Below are positions 11,715 through 22,808 of a stretch of DNA of 64,000 nucleotides, in pieces. The notes beneath the pieces were generated by a model. It saw nothing but the letters and a program-made list of their open reading frames with translations, had not been told where the DNA came from and ran no database searches. Within the stretch, counting starts at the first letter, position 1; each line of letters opens with the position of its first letter. A program made the translations under genes and the position numbers. This stretch comes from Lotus japonicus (lineage: Eukaryota; Streptophyta; Magnoliopsida; Fabales; Fabaceae): the NCBI RefSeq assembly GCF_012489685.1, contig NC_080046.1, positions 2,854,501 through 2,918,500 of the forward strand. The letters run 5' to 3'.

Positions 11715-13000
11715 AAAACTCATTGCCTTCTCTCCCACTCCATCTAAAACCTAGACCATCTAAAACGTTTCAATTTTTCTGTGTTTCAAATACAAATTCT
11801 ATTTTCACACCGCCAAGGAAGACACAACGAAGACATTGCATCTGATCCCCACAACAGCGTCCTTTCTTTCTGCAAGAGGAATATTCAAAGGTATGCATCG
11901 TCCTATTGTTATGGTTCTGTAGTTGTGGACTTGTGGTATTGCTTATAGGGTTAGCTTTTAGCAAATAGATAGAAAGTGTCATGCTTTTTAGATTGTGGAC
12001 CTGCCAAGCCTTCTAATTCCCTTATAAAAAATTGATCTTTCTTCTTCATTCTTAATGGGTCTACTCTCTTGGCTAAAAAACTTGATAATTTGCCTCTAAT
12101 GTGAAATTGGTATCAAATGGTAATAATAGTAACGCTTCATCTGACTTAAAATGTTCTAATTGGAAAATTTTAGTTTAATCATTGTAGTTTTTAATATATT
12201 GAATAAAAGTGTAAGCTACTGTCATATTAGAATAAAAAATTTAACAATTCTTAGCTTGTCATGTCACTTTTTGTGAATTCATCTCTAACTCATACACTTA
12301 TTTTTACAGAAATGTCATATATCAGATGCATGATCCATTATGGAGGGAAGTTAAAACATGTACCTTCAATGGAATATGTAGGAGGTGTTTGTGAAGAGTT
12401 TAAAGAGTTTGATATTGATTTGCTATCCGTGACTCATTTATGCTCTTATATAAAGAAAAAAGGATATAGTGAACCTTGCTGGTTTTTGTATAAATTTTTA
12501 GAAGAGCATTTTGATGATGTAAAGGACTTTTTGTGGGATCATCAAGTTAGAGACCTGTTAAAATCATTGGAGGGTAAAACCAATCTTGTCTTGCAAGTTT
12601 ATACTTTGCATTTGGCAGACATTGGTGATAAGACAGATATGCTAGCTGGAAAAATATCTGATGATATGATGAGAATGATTTTCTATTCTAGGGATAGTGG
12701 TGTAGTTGAGCATGAAGTTGTGACTGAACCCGTTCTTGAAAAGGGTCCTGAAGGAGAGAGTCAAGTTGTGGATAGTGATGGAGGTATATTGACTATGAAC
12801 ATTTGTGAGAAGGATAAGAGTGAGAAAATTAAAGTTAAATGGGACAAGGGTCAGCATATTGGAGATAAAAAAGAAAAAGCTAAGGTCAAAGGGAAAGAAG
12901 TACAGTTTATAAATTATGGTAGTGGTCTTAGCTTGGAAGGTTGTGACTTTGAAGATAGTGAAAATGAGAACCCAGACCTTTTCTTTGATGACATTGGTAC

Positions 13001-13008
13001 CCAAGGAG
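13001..13008. repeat. 8-bp target duplication CCAAGGAG (left)
   Basis: Repeated exactly at 14060-14067. An 8-bp duplication is the hAT-superfamily signature. Confidence 0.9.
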
Positions 13009-14059
13009 TAGGGGTGTCCACCGGTCGGGTTCGGTCGGTTTCGGGCCCAAAAAGCTCCACCGACCGAACCCGCATGGCATAAAACTGGGCCCGTAACCGA
13101 CCATGAGATGTGTCGGTTTGGATCGGTTTCGGGTTGGTCGGGTAACGGGCGGGTCGGGTCGGTTACACAGGTTTTGCAGAGACCCTAATTTCATGAACAT
13201 AGAACCCTACTTTCAGTAAGATGAACATAGTCAGAACCCTAATTTTTCAGTAAGATGAACATAGAACCCTAATTTTTCAGTAAGATGAACATAAACCAAA
13301 CCAAGAACAAAATCGATGTCAGATCAGATCCGGAGAGAACGATTCCATTGCTTTCCTCATGCGAAATAGATTGTTCACTTCGTCCTTGCGATTTCACATC
13401 AGAATCGATGGTAACGAAGATGAACAGACTATTTCGGATCAGAGAAGCATGGAGGATGAAGCATGCAGGTGCACTGTGGTGGTGGAGTGGCTAGGGTTTG
13501 AGATGTGTGAGGAGATTCTGAGATGTGTGATGGAGATGTCGAAGTGGCGGCAGAGTGGAGGAGGAGGAGAAGGGTGGTGGCGGGAGGATGAGGAGAAGCG
13601 TGGTGGCGGCGCAGTGGATGGCGGCGCAGAGGATGAGGAGAAGGGTGGTGGTGGCGGCGGCTGGTCTGAGAGAGAGAGCAGAAGTTGAGAGAAGAAGAGA
13701 ATGAGAGTTGAGAGGTTGAGAGAGAGAGAGGTTGGGACGGCGGGTTTGGGAGGGTGAGGGAACTAGGTTTAGAGTATTTATGTGGGTGGGGTAATGGGCT
13801 AGGGTTTGCTGAAGCCTTTTTTTTTTCCCTCCCCTCACCACACACAATGGGCTGGGCCGCTGGAACCTCCTTTTTTTTTTATCCCTAATCGGTCGGGCCG
13901 GTCGGTTTAGAACCCAGACCGACCCCGACCGAACCAGACCGGTTAAAACCGGTTTTTTTAATTGCCAGACCCGATAACCGACCCGGCCCGCCCGAAAAGC
14001 CTTTTTTTTGCCACGGGCCGGTCGGGTTCGGTCGGCCAAAAAAATTTTGGACAGGCCTA
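13009..14059. mobile_element. Non-autonomous hAT element inside the MULE gene
   Basis: A 1051-bp element with short imperfect inverted ends (TAGGGGTGTCCA left, TAGGCCTGTCCA reading in from the right) and an 8-bp duplication. Both ends carry many copies of a GGTCGG/CCGACC motif in direct and inverted orientation, as hAT subterminal transposase-binding repeats do. The middle is purine-rich (GGTGGTGGCGGCGG) and has no transposase. Long frames inside it are composition artefacts. A second copy lies at 50797-51679. Confidence 0.88.
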
Positions 14060-15085
14060 CCAAGGAGGAGGTGTTGCTCAGTCCAGCTTTGACATAGATG
14101 TTGAGATGAACCCCAATTGGGATGAAGATGTTGATAGTGATGCATTGCTTACCCCTATTGCATCTGATGAAGAGGGTAAGTTGGAGAACTTATTATTATA
14201 TTTTTACATGTACTCTTTATGTAATGACTATTTTAACTTGCTAGTTTCCTGTTAAATTATTTACATGCATTTACAGATGGGGAACATAAGAAGAAATTTC
14301 CAGAGTTTAACCAATTTATAGACATACAAAAAAAGATTAAACTTGAAGTTGGAATGAAGTTTTCCAATCACAAAGTCTTTAGGGAGGCTGTACAACAATA
14401 TGGGATAGAAAATGGGATAGACTTTTTATGGGTGAAGAGCGAGTCAAAGAGAATTACAATAAAATGTAAGAAGGGATGTGGATGGAGGATGCATGCAAGT
14501 CATAATGAGGCAGAAAATTCCTTCCAAATCAAGACTTGGACAAATATAGAGCATAAAGATTGTGGGTGGAGTAATAAGAATACAAAGGCCAGTGCGAAGT
14601 GGTTATCTCTCAAATACCAAGACCAAATAAGAGATCATAAAGGCAAGTGGGAAAATGAACCTTTCATAAACCAAGTTGCTAGAGATCACAAGATATTTGT
14701 TTCAAGATTTCAGGTGTACAGAGCTAATAAAATTGCAATGGAAAAGCTCCAAGGAAGCCATGCAGCTCAATATGGGTTATTATGGAATTATTGTGAGGCG
14801 GTAAGGCTTTATAATCCTGGATCAACCATGAAGATGAAGGTTGAGGATAATCGATTCCAGAGATTATATGTATGTTTAGACGCCCTGAAGAAAGGTTTAA
14901 AGTTTTGCAGACCTATTATCCATCTAGATGGATGTTTTTTAAAGGCTGGTTATGGAGGGCAATTGTTGGTGGCTGTTGGAAGAGATGGGAATGATAATAT
15001 ATTTCCTATTGCTTATGCTGCAGTGGAGGCTGAGTTGAAAGATTCATGGCAGTGGTTTCTTGATTTATTACTTAAAGACATTGAG

Positions 15086-15358
15086 GCGGATCGACCGCCC
15101 GGCTACCTAGGGCATTTGCCCAAGCTCTAGCCAGAAATAATAATTTTTTCTATAGACCAGATCATATTTTGGGCCACAAAAGAAAAAAAGAAAAAGGGCA
15201 AAATTTTAAAGTAAGGGCAAAATTGAAGGATTATTACATATAAATAAAATTTCTTACTCAAATTTCAGAAAAAGAAAGGAAAAAATAAGGAAATTGGAAT
15301 GTGTGGATTTGCGGTTTTAAAATTTGCCCAAGCTTCATAAAATTTCTGGGTCTGCCAT
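15086..15358. mobile_element. 273-bp insertion in the MULE catalytic region
   Basis: The MULE protein reads smoothly up to 15085 and again from 15364. Between them lies non-coding sequence bounded by the direct repeat TTGAG (15081-15085 and 15359-15363). The ends show a weak inverted similarity (GCGGATCGACC and ATGGCAGACCC). No poly-A tail was seen. This is probably a MITE of an unassigned family. Confidence 0.65.
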
Positions 15359-15892
15359 TTGAGCCTATTGCAGAGCATGGTTGGGTATTTATGTCTGATA
15401 AACAGAAAGTATGTCCAGTAGTTAACTAACCTTTTAACTTTTTCTAAATTGTCATGCACATGATATTTAAACATTGTATATCATTTTCCACAGGGATTGA
15501 AAGAGGTACTTGAAGAAATAGGCGTTGAACACAGGTTCTGTGTTCGACACCTGTATGCAAATTTCAAGCTACTATACAAAGGAAAAGCGTTTAAGGTTCT
15601 GTTATGGAATGCTGCAAGGGCAACTACAGAGACTGGGTTTTTACACCAAATTGCAGAGATTAGAAAATTAAATCCTGAAGCGGCTTCCTGGTTAGAAGAA
15701 CGGAATCCTAAAACATGGTCAATGCACAAGTTCTCCCCAAATGCTAAATGTGGAGCATTACAAAATAACATTGCAGAGTCATTTAATTCTGCCATTTTGC
15801 CTGCAAGAGACAAGCCAATTATCACAATGATGGAGACAATTCGCCGAATGTTAATGAAACGTTTGGCGGCAAAAAAGGAAGGCATGAGGGCC

Positions 15893-16092
15893 GGCCCAAG
15901 GGTAAAGCCATCCAAGCAAGGGCTTTAAGCCTTCAATTTTTTTTTATTTTTTACTAAGTAAAAAATGCCTCAAAATTTCTTTTTTCTAAGTTAAAAAGGC
16001 CCAAAAAAACTAAACATTAAGTCAAAAAGACCCAAAGAAGAGGCCTCACTTTAAAGTTTGCTTTAGGCCACACTTAGTGTTGGGCCGGCCCT
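15893..16092. mobile_element. Small MITE with GGGCCGGCCC ends
   Basis: Both ends carry the palindromic decamer GGGCCGGCCC, outside which TGA is shared. The interior is about 180 bp, AT-rich and repeats GGCCC/AAAGGCC phrases. CAGGGCCGGCCC-like ends are known from plant hAT MITEs, but a clear 8-bp duplication was not visible. It interrupts the transposase reading frame between the DDE core and the SWIM finger. Confidence 0.6.
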
Positions 16093-16848
16093 GAGTATAA
16101 TGGGGTCATATGTCCAAGGATTCAAGCCAAACTAGAGAAGTCAAAGGGGGATGCAGTATTATGTATATCACACATGAACGGGAATGGAAAGTTTGAGGTT
16201 GATACTTTTTTCGGTAGTAGGAAAGTGGTGGACTTGGTAGCTAGAACTTGTTCTTGTAGGCTTTGGGATTTAACTGGTGTCCCTTGTGCACATGCTATTA
16301 GTGCTATCTATGCACAAAGAGAATTGCCGGAGGACTATGTTAGTGACTATTATAAGAAAGAGACATTCTTGGCTAGTTATGGGGCTACGATCAATCCTAT
16401 TGCTTCTTATGAGGAGTGGCCTCAATGTGATTATGAACCTATTTTGCCACCCCTTGCAAGAGTACAAGTTGGAAGGCCAAAGAAGGCTAGAAAGAGGGCA
16501 GCTGATGAGAAAAAAAGTGCAAATAAAGTGAGTAAATCTGGAAATAAGCAGAGGTGTGGAAATTGCAATCAGTGGGGTCACAATAGTCGTCGATGTTCTG
16601 AACCTGAAAACCCAAACAAACGCATTTACAAAAGGAAAAATAAGAGTGTTGGTTGTGTTGATCCAAATGAGAATGCTACTGGTATTGACTTCTTATCCTT
16701 TTCAATTTTAGCAAAGCATTGTAGATCTTATTTATCCTTACAATTCTATGTTGGATCATTTGTAGGTTCAAGTACTGGTGATGGTACAGGCCCTACCAAA
16801 ACTACTGGCAGCAGAAGGAAAACTGTCAGGATCTCTAAGAAGCACTAA

Positions 16849-17534
16849 GCTATTATTCTCTGGCTAGGAGATTAGATACTGTTGAGAAGCCAAATTTGAA
16901 ATATATTTCAGACTTATTTTGCATACAGATTTTGTATACAGATTTTGTATATGTCAAATGTGGTTTTATTTTGCTTACAGATTTTGACACTGCAATTGCA
17001 AAGATGCTTTTGTTTAATTTGTACGGTTGCAGGGGATTTTTCTTTTTTGTTTAAGATGATTTAATGTAGCAAATGCTATCAGCCTATGGGATAAATCATA
17101 ATCACATTGTCTATGTGTTGCTTTTCATCTTATGCAGTTGATGGTGTTACATAAGGAAACACAACATCAACATGGGAGTTCACCCTTTAAGATCCACAAT
17201 TCTCACTCTCCAAGATCAAGGAAAATAGCATCGATTGTTTTTATCCTGGCACAAAAATCTAGAGCTATCTAAACACTTGTAAAATCAGCTCGTGTAATCT
17301 TGAAAGAGACAACAATAACGCATCTTTTGTGTTGTGTTTTCCTATGTTTAGAAGAAAGATCTTAATTTTCAATAAGGAAATTATTTATTCTATAAAAAAA
17401 AGTAGACTAGTTTTTAAATGTACCAAAAACAAACTAAAATATTAAACAGTAGTAGACGAAAGCTTAGCTATAAGAAAAAATAGCGGGAAAAAATTCTGGA
17501 AAGTCAAGTATTTTTCACACAATAAAGATTCATT
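16849..17534. other. MULE 3' untranslated and sub-terminal region
   Basis: No open frame. Repeated CAGATTTTG(T/A) phrases at 16926-16990 and T-rich stretches after the transposase stop would fit its 3' UTR and polyadenylation region. Confidence 0.5.
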
Positions 17535-17730
17535 TATAAGGGGTAATTTTGGAAGAAAAAAATTCATGTACATTTTTGTGACAAATTTTATTAAAATTTA
17601 TAATAAAATATAAATAAAAGGTTAGATTTGCACACTTCAAATAGCTTAGGGTTATAAATACACATTTTAAAAGGTGAGGGTTTAATTCACACGGAAGTTA
17701 AACGTCAAGGTAGTAATGTGCATTTTTCCC
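17535..17730 (-). repeat. Right terminal inverted repeat of the MULE
   Basis: Inverted partner of 11519-11714; the outer end GGGAAAAATGCAC reads in from 17730. The TTTAAAAAA duplication follows at 17731-17739. Confidence 0.9.
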
Positions 17731-17739
17731 TTTAAAAAA

Positions 17740-18152
17740 CTACCTCTATCGTCATTGTATCTTTCTCAATTTAAAATTGTTACCTCCACTACTGCTAGGA
17801 CCCAAAACGTTGGAACAACAACTGTAACTTCAAGAAGGAGACATAATACATTGATTCAAAAGAGATTGCAACAACTAAGCAATTACTGGCAAAAGAGGAT
17901 TTGGGTTTTGGTTATCACCGTAATTGAAAATTAACCGAATTAAAGTGATGATATGTAATGAATAATGCTATTTGAATGAAGACTGAAACTAAGGAATTTA
18001 AATTTCTCATATTTTAATTTAAAAAACTTCCTTTTCTAGTTCTTTATTTTTAAATTTAATTTTTTTATTGCAGACTATTGTCTAATAAATTTCTCAAGTA
18101 TTATTAGTTATTTAATTATTTTTCATTTTTTATTAGTAGTTATTTAATAATT
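17740..18152. other. Spacer between MULE and Tat element
   Basis: A 413-bp stretch with one short frame of no recognisable family (17716-17934 overlaps the TIR end). It is the left flank of the Tat insertion; its original continuation is at 33824 onward. Confidence 0.5.
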
Positions 18153-18157
18153 CCAAC
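18153..18157. repeat. Target-site duplication CCAAC (left)
   Basis: Matches 33819-33823 immediately after the right LTR of the Tat element. Confidence 0.88.
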
Positions 18158-18424
18158 TGGACTGGGCGAGCCTCTGGCGGGGCAACGCCCAGGGGACAGC
18201 CCGCCTAAGGGCGGGCACCTGGCCTTAAGTTGGGCCTCAACCGGGGAGGCCCAATTGGTCCAATATAAGAACCTTGGCTATAAATAGGAGGTAGTTACCA
18301 ATTGTAAGAGACTTTCAGCTCATTTTGAGAAATTAATACATGAAATTCAACATCTCTCTCTCTCTAGCACAATTTCTCTACTCTCTTGGGGCTACCCCCT
18401 CTCTTGATGTTCAATCCTAGAACA
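18158..18424 (+). repeat. 5' LTR of the Tat element
   Basis: 267 bp, TG...CA. TATA box GGCTATAAATAGG at 18277-18287. A CT microsatellite near 18353-18364 is shorter here than in the 3' LTR. Confidence 0.92.
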
Positions 18425-18426
18425 TT

Positions 18427-18450
18427 TGACGCCGTCTGTGGGGATCGATA
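18427..18450 (+). promoter_or_regulatory. Primer-binding site, tRNA-Asp-like
   Basis: Just after the 5' LTR the sequence TGACGCCGTCTGTGGGGATC resembles the complement of the plant tRNA-Asp 3' end, with about five mismatches in the middle. It would prime minus-strand cDNA synthesis. The tRNA identity is inferred from memory of the tRNA-Asp terminus. Confidence 0.55.
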
Positions 18451-18593
18451 AACTTTCGATTCCCATTCACGTGGATTGATTGTGCAAGAGATTGTTTCTG
18501 GTTTTGATTAGGCGGTTCCGGTGTTATTTTCGATCGATTTCTGAGTTCAGTATACATTCACAGTAGCTTCTCGTTTGTTTGCGTCTGGTTCAG

Positions 18594-19950
18594 ATGGAAA
18601 CTCGACGTAGGAAGCAGCATCATTCACCGAAGCGACGACGAATTTCGCCGCCTCGTCGGCCTCAGCGAATTGTCCTGGAATCTTCGGTGCGAACAGCAGG
18701 AGTCCAAGCAACGCGCACTTCTTTACCGCCTTCTCCTCCTCCATCACCACCGCCTCCTCCATCGCCTTCGCAGATAGGTTCTCCGGAGCGTTCACTGGAG
18801 AATTCACGAACACCGGAGTGGCAAGCGGTAGTGACACAAGAGGAGTGGCGTCATATGATGCGCAGTATTGGCGACATCCAGCAGCGGAACGAGCATCTAC
18901 AAGCTCAGTTGGATTTCTTCCGCCGCGAGCAACAAGATGATGGAGGTCGAGAAGCGGATTCTGTAGCAGAGTTTCGTCCGTTCTCGGAGAATGTAGAGAG
19001 CGTGGCGATACCGGACAACATGAAGACGTTGGTTCTGGATTCATACAGCGGAGATTCCGATCCGAATGATCATCTTCTTTACTTCAACACGAAGATGGTG
19101 ATAATTGCTGCCTCGGATGCGGTAAAGTGCAGAATGTTCCCGTCTACTTTCAAATCAACGGCGATGGCATGGTTCACAACTTTGCCGCGCGGATCAATTT
19201 CAAATTTCAGGGACTTCTCATCAAAGTTTTTGGTCCAATTCTCAGCAAATAAAAGCCAGCAAGTGACGATTAATGACTTATATAACATTCGTCAGCGGGA
19301 AGGAGAGACGCTAAAGAAATATATGGCGAGATACAGCGCGGCGTCAGTCAAGGTAGAGGATGAGGAGCCACGCGCTTGCGCTTTGGCGTTCAAGAATGGC
19401 TTACTTCCAGGGAAGTTGAATAGTAAATTGTCACACAAACCGGCGCGCTCAATGGAAGAAATTCGAGCTCGCGCCAATACTTACATTTTAGATGAAGAGG
19501 ATGACGCGTTCAAACGCAAGCGCGCGAAAATGGAAAAAGGTGACACGCCGCCCAGGCATGCGACACAAGGAAGAAAAAGGAAAGGTGGTGGCTAAACCGT
19601 CGAAAGAACAATTATATCCGCGGCGCGATGACTATGAACAACGCCGGCCTTGGCAGCCCAAGACTCATCGCCGGCGAGAGGAAACCGACATGGTGTTGCA
19701 CACAAGCTTAACGGATATGTTCCGCGAGGCGAGAGAGGCGCATTTGGTTGATGAACTGGAAGCCCCAAAATATCAACCGCGGGATGCTAATCCAAAGAAG
19801 TGGTGTGAATTTCATCGATCCATTGGACATGATACAGATAATTGCTGGACTTTGCAGCGAGAGATTGAAAAGTTAATTCAGGCGGGACATTTCAGGCGTG
19901 GAGGACGACGAGATGATCGCCAAGGGAACGATCGCCCGCCAGAACGATCG
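18594..19950 (+). pseudogene. Tat gag, frameshifted
   Basis: The first ATG after the leader is at 18594. The frame runs to a stop at 19595, with an arginine-rich N-terminus, proline-rich linker, and the retrotransposon gag core (segment AWFTTLPRGSI...FSSKFLVQF... to RANTYI, about 19030-19490). The gag sequence then continues in another frame (about 19550-19950) with the Tat-type cysteine/histidine segment WCEFHRSIGHDTDNCW. Two shifts, near 19550 and near 19950, separate gag, its tail and the protease frame. The product would form the capsid packaging the element RNA. Intact Tat elements usually encode gag-pol in one or two frames, so these look like decay. Confidence 0.85.
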
Positions 19951-21703
19951 CTCGCGGACTGGCCAATATGGAGGGAACCGCCAAAGGGAGTGGTATTATA
20001 ACGGCGATCGCAACAGAGGTGATAGGCGGGTAGAGGAACGAGCAGATGACAAGGGCGAGAAAAAGCAGGAGACAGCAGCCATCGCCACAAGAGGGGCTGA
20101 TGATACGTTCGCGCAACACATGGGACCGCCTGCTGGAACTATAAACACCATCGTCGGAGGGTTTGGAGGTGGAGGTGACACCCATGCAGCGCAAAAGCGG
20201 CATGTGCGCGCAGTTAATTCAGTCCATGAAGTTTCTTTTGGATTCCAGCATCCCGATATAACAATTTCAGTGGCAGGTTTCGAGGGAATAAAGCCTCACA
20301 AGGATGATCCAATAGTAGTGCAGTTGAGGGTGAATAGCTTCAATGTTAAAAGGGTGCTTCTAGATCAAGGGAGTTCGGCAGATATTATCTATGGCGACGC
20401 ATTTGACAAATTGGGATTGACCGATGATGACCTAACTCCATACTCAGGGACCCTAGTAGGCTTTGCAGGTGAACAAGTGATGGTGCGGGGTTATATTGAT
20501 CTAGACACAATATTTGGCGAGGATGAATGTGCTAGAGTTCTGAAAGTGAGGTACCTGGTCCTCCAAGTGGTGGCGTCTTATAATGTTATCATTGGGCGAA
20601 ACACATTGAATCGCCTTTGCGCTGTCATCTCAACAGCCCACTTGGCAGTCAAATACCCATTAAGCAACGGCGAGGTAGGAAAATTGAAGGTTGACCAGAA
20701 AATGGCGCGGGAATGTTATAATAATTGTCTTAACCTGTATGGAAAGAAAAGCGCGTTAGTTGGACACAGATGCAATGAGATTGAGACTCCGGATGAAGAT
20801 CTTGATCCAAGAGGCGAGGGGCGAGTGAACAGGCTCACGCCGATTGAAGAAACAAAGGCGCTGAAGTTTGGCGAGCGAACTTTGAAGATTGGGACCAGGC
20901 TAACTGAAGAACAAGAGACGTGTTTGACGAGGTTGCTAGGCGAGAATCTAGATTTGTTTGCTTGGAGTTGCAAAGACATGCCAGGAATTGACCCTAATTT
21001 CATCTGCCATCGATTAGCTTTGAATCCCAGCGTAAAGCCAGTTTCACAACTTAGGCGGTGCCTGGGTAGGGAAAAAGGAAAGGCGGCGCAACAAGAGGTG
21101 GATAAGTTGTTGGCGGCTGAGTTTATCAGAGAAGTAAAGTATCCAACGTGGCTGGCGAACGTAGTGATGGTTAAAAAGGCGAACGGAAAATGGTGTATGT
21201 GTGTGGACTACACAGATCTGAACAAGGCGTGCCCGAAGGACTCTTATCCCCTTCCTAGTATTGACAGCCTGGTTGATGGTGCCTCGGGAAATGAACTGCT
21301 CAGCTTGATGGATGTTTACTCCGGTTACCATCAAATTCGTATGCACCCAGCTGATGAGGACAAAACGGCATTCATGACTGCCAGAGTCAACTATTGTTAC
21401 CGCACTATGTCGTTTGGATTGAAGGACGCTGGGGCAACTTATCAGAGATTAATGGATAGGGTCTTTGTCGGGCAAGTTGGTAGAAATATGGAAGTCTATG
21501 TTGATGACATGATAGTCAAGTCTGTACGTGGCGAGGACCATCACCAAGACTTGGAGGAGGCATTTGGCGAGATAAGGAAGCCCAATATGCGCATTAACCC
21601 AGAGAAATGTTCTTTTGGCATCCAAGGTGGCAAATTTTTGGGCTTCATGATTACGTCAAGAGGTATAGAGATTAATCCAGACAAATGTAAGGTGATTCAA
21701 TAG
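19950..21703 (+). pseudogene. Tat pol part 1: protease and reverse transcriptase
   Basis: Open frame to a TAG at 21701-21703. The aspartic protease active site is at LLDQGSSADI (about 20358-20390), the DxGSS form with DQG typical of Tat elements. The RT follows: fingers with WLANVVMVKKANGKWCMCVDY, then the palm motif YVDD at about 21496-21510 and the FLGF segment. The protease cleaves the polyprotein; the RT makes cDNA in cytoplasmic particles. The frame ends at a premature stop within the RT connection region, where the sequence continues in the same reading direction as the next block. Confidence 0.9.
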
Positions 21704-22808
21704 ATGAAAAGCCCCACTAATGTGAAAGGGGTTCAACGCTTGACGGGGCGAATAACAGCTTTGTTTAGATTCCTCCCTAAGTCTGGCAAAAGGTCCTCTT
21801 CTTTCTTCAGGTGTCTACGGAAGAACGCTGCATTCAAATGGACGGCGGAGTGCGAGGAAGCATTTGTTCGCCTCAAGGAGCTTTTATCGTCGCCGCCAGT
21901 ACTGTCAAAGCCGGTACAGGGGCACCCACTTCATTTGTATTTTGCCATGAGTGACAGTGCGTTGAGTTCTGTGATACTGCAAGAGATAGACGGCGAGCAG
22001 AAAATTGTTTATTTTGTCAGCCACACGCTCCAGGGCGTGGAGATTAGATACCAGAAGATTGAGAAAGCGGCGTTGGCGGTCCTTGTCACCGCCCGGCGAT
22101 TGAGGCCTTATTTTCAGAGTTTTCCAGTGAAAGTGCGAACAGATTTACCTTTGAGGCAAGTGCTACAGAAGCCGGATTTATATGGGAGGTTGGTCGCCTG
22201 GTCGGTGGAATTGTCTGAGTACGGATTGCAGTATGACAAACACGGGAAAGTTGGCGCGCAGTCGTTAGCAGACTTTGTGGTGGAGTTGACTCCGGACTTA
22301 GTTGAAAGAGTGGACACTCAGTGGACTCTCTTCGTAGATGGGTCCTCCAACAGTAGCGGCAGCGGCGCGGGCGTGATGTTGGAAGGACCGGGGGAATTGG
22401 TTCTTGAACAATCATTAAAATTTGAGTTTAAGGCAACGAACAATCAGGCGGAATATGAAGCGCTTATCGCCGGGTTGAAGTTGGCGATTGAGGTGAAAAT
22501 TGGAAGGTTGCTTATAAGGACGGATTCTCAATTAGTAGAAAGTCAAGTAAAGGGAACTTTTCAGGTGAAGGACCTAAGTTTGATCAAATACCTTGAACAG
22601 GTAAGGTATTTGATGACGCGTTTTCAGGAGGTGGTAGTGGAGTATGTTCCCCGTGCCAAAAATCAGCGGGCGGACGCGTTGGCCAATTTGGGGAGCACGC
22701 GAAAGCCTGGTAACAATAAAAGTGTGATACAAGAAACGTTGACATGCCCCAGCATTGAGGGCGAGCTTGTAGGTTGCGTGAATAGGGGGCGACGTAGATG
22801 GGCCCCAT
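21704..22808 (+). pseudogene. Tat pol part 2: RNase H and second RNase H
   Basis: Continues the RT C-terminus (SPTNVKGVQRLTGRI). It carries the gypsy RNase H (FAMSDSALSSVI... to ...YQKIEKAALAV), then a second RNase H of the cellular/archaeal type (LFVDGSSNSSGSGAG at about 22330, NNQAEYEALIAGL, RTDSQLV, NQRADALANLG). All four acidic positions of the second domain are visible (D, E, D, D). The tandem RNase H pair is a Tat/Athila-group trait and supports the clade call. A 1-nt shift near 22790 and a TGA near 22898 separate it from integrase. Confidence 0.88.

Larger units (their letters stand above)
12312..16848 (+). pseudogene. MURA-like MULE transposase gene, interrupted
   Basis: Start chosen at ATG 12312, just after a splice acceptor (TTTTTACAG); an earlier in-frame ATG at 12261 lies in the presumed intron. 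Coding blocks: 12312-13008, 14068-14175, 14277-15085, 15364-15408, 15494 to about 15892, about 16093-16848. Introns 14176-14276 and 15409-15493 have clean GT-AG ends. Domains in order: N-terminal PB1-like segment, acidic linker, MuDR DNA-binding domain (about 14354-14560, with CKKGCGWRMHAS), MULE DDE core (HLDGCFLK and FMSDKQKGL give the two D; NNIAESFN follows), SWIM zinc finger (CSCRLWD..GVPCAHA), and a C-terminal zinc knuckle (CGNCNQWGHNSRRC). It would catalyse cut-and-paste transposition in the nucleus. Three insertions block expression of a full protein. Confidence 0.88.
11519..17730 (+). mobile_element. Full-length Mutator-like element (MULE), 6.2 kb
   Basis: Terminal inverted repeats of about 196 bp (11519-11714 and 17535-17730), both starting GGGAAAAAT(A/G)CAC inward, are flanked by a perfect 9-bp duplication. 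The interior holds one MURA-type transposase gene read left to right. The TIRs differ at scattered positions, so it is not brand new. Three later insertions (13009-14059, 15086-15358, about 15893-16092) interrupt the gene, so it is now non-autonomous. Boundaries are firm because TIR ends and duplication agree to the base. Confidence 0.93.

Noticed and set aside
13429..14145. Long overlapping minus-strand frames (Ser/Pro/His-rich)
   Set aside because: They lie in the purine-rich, GGTGGC-repetitive core of a non-autonomous hAT. The composition alone keeps these frames open, and the same occurs in the copy at 51106-51514.
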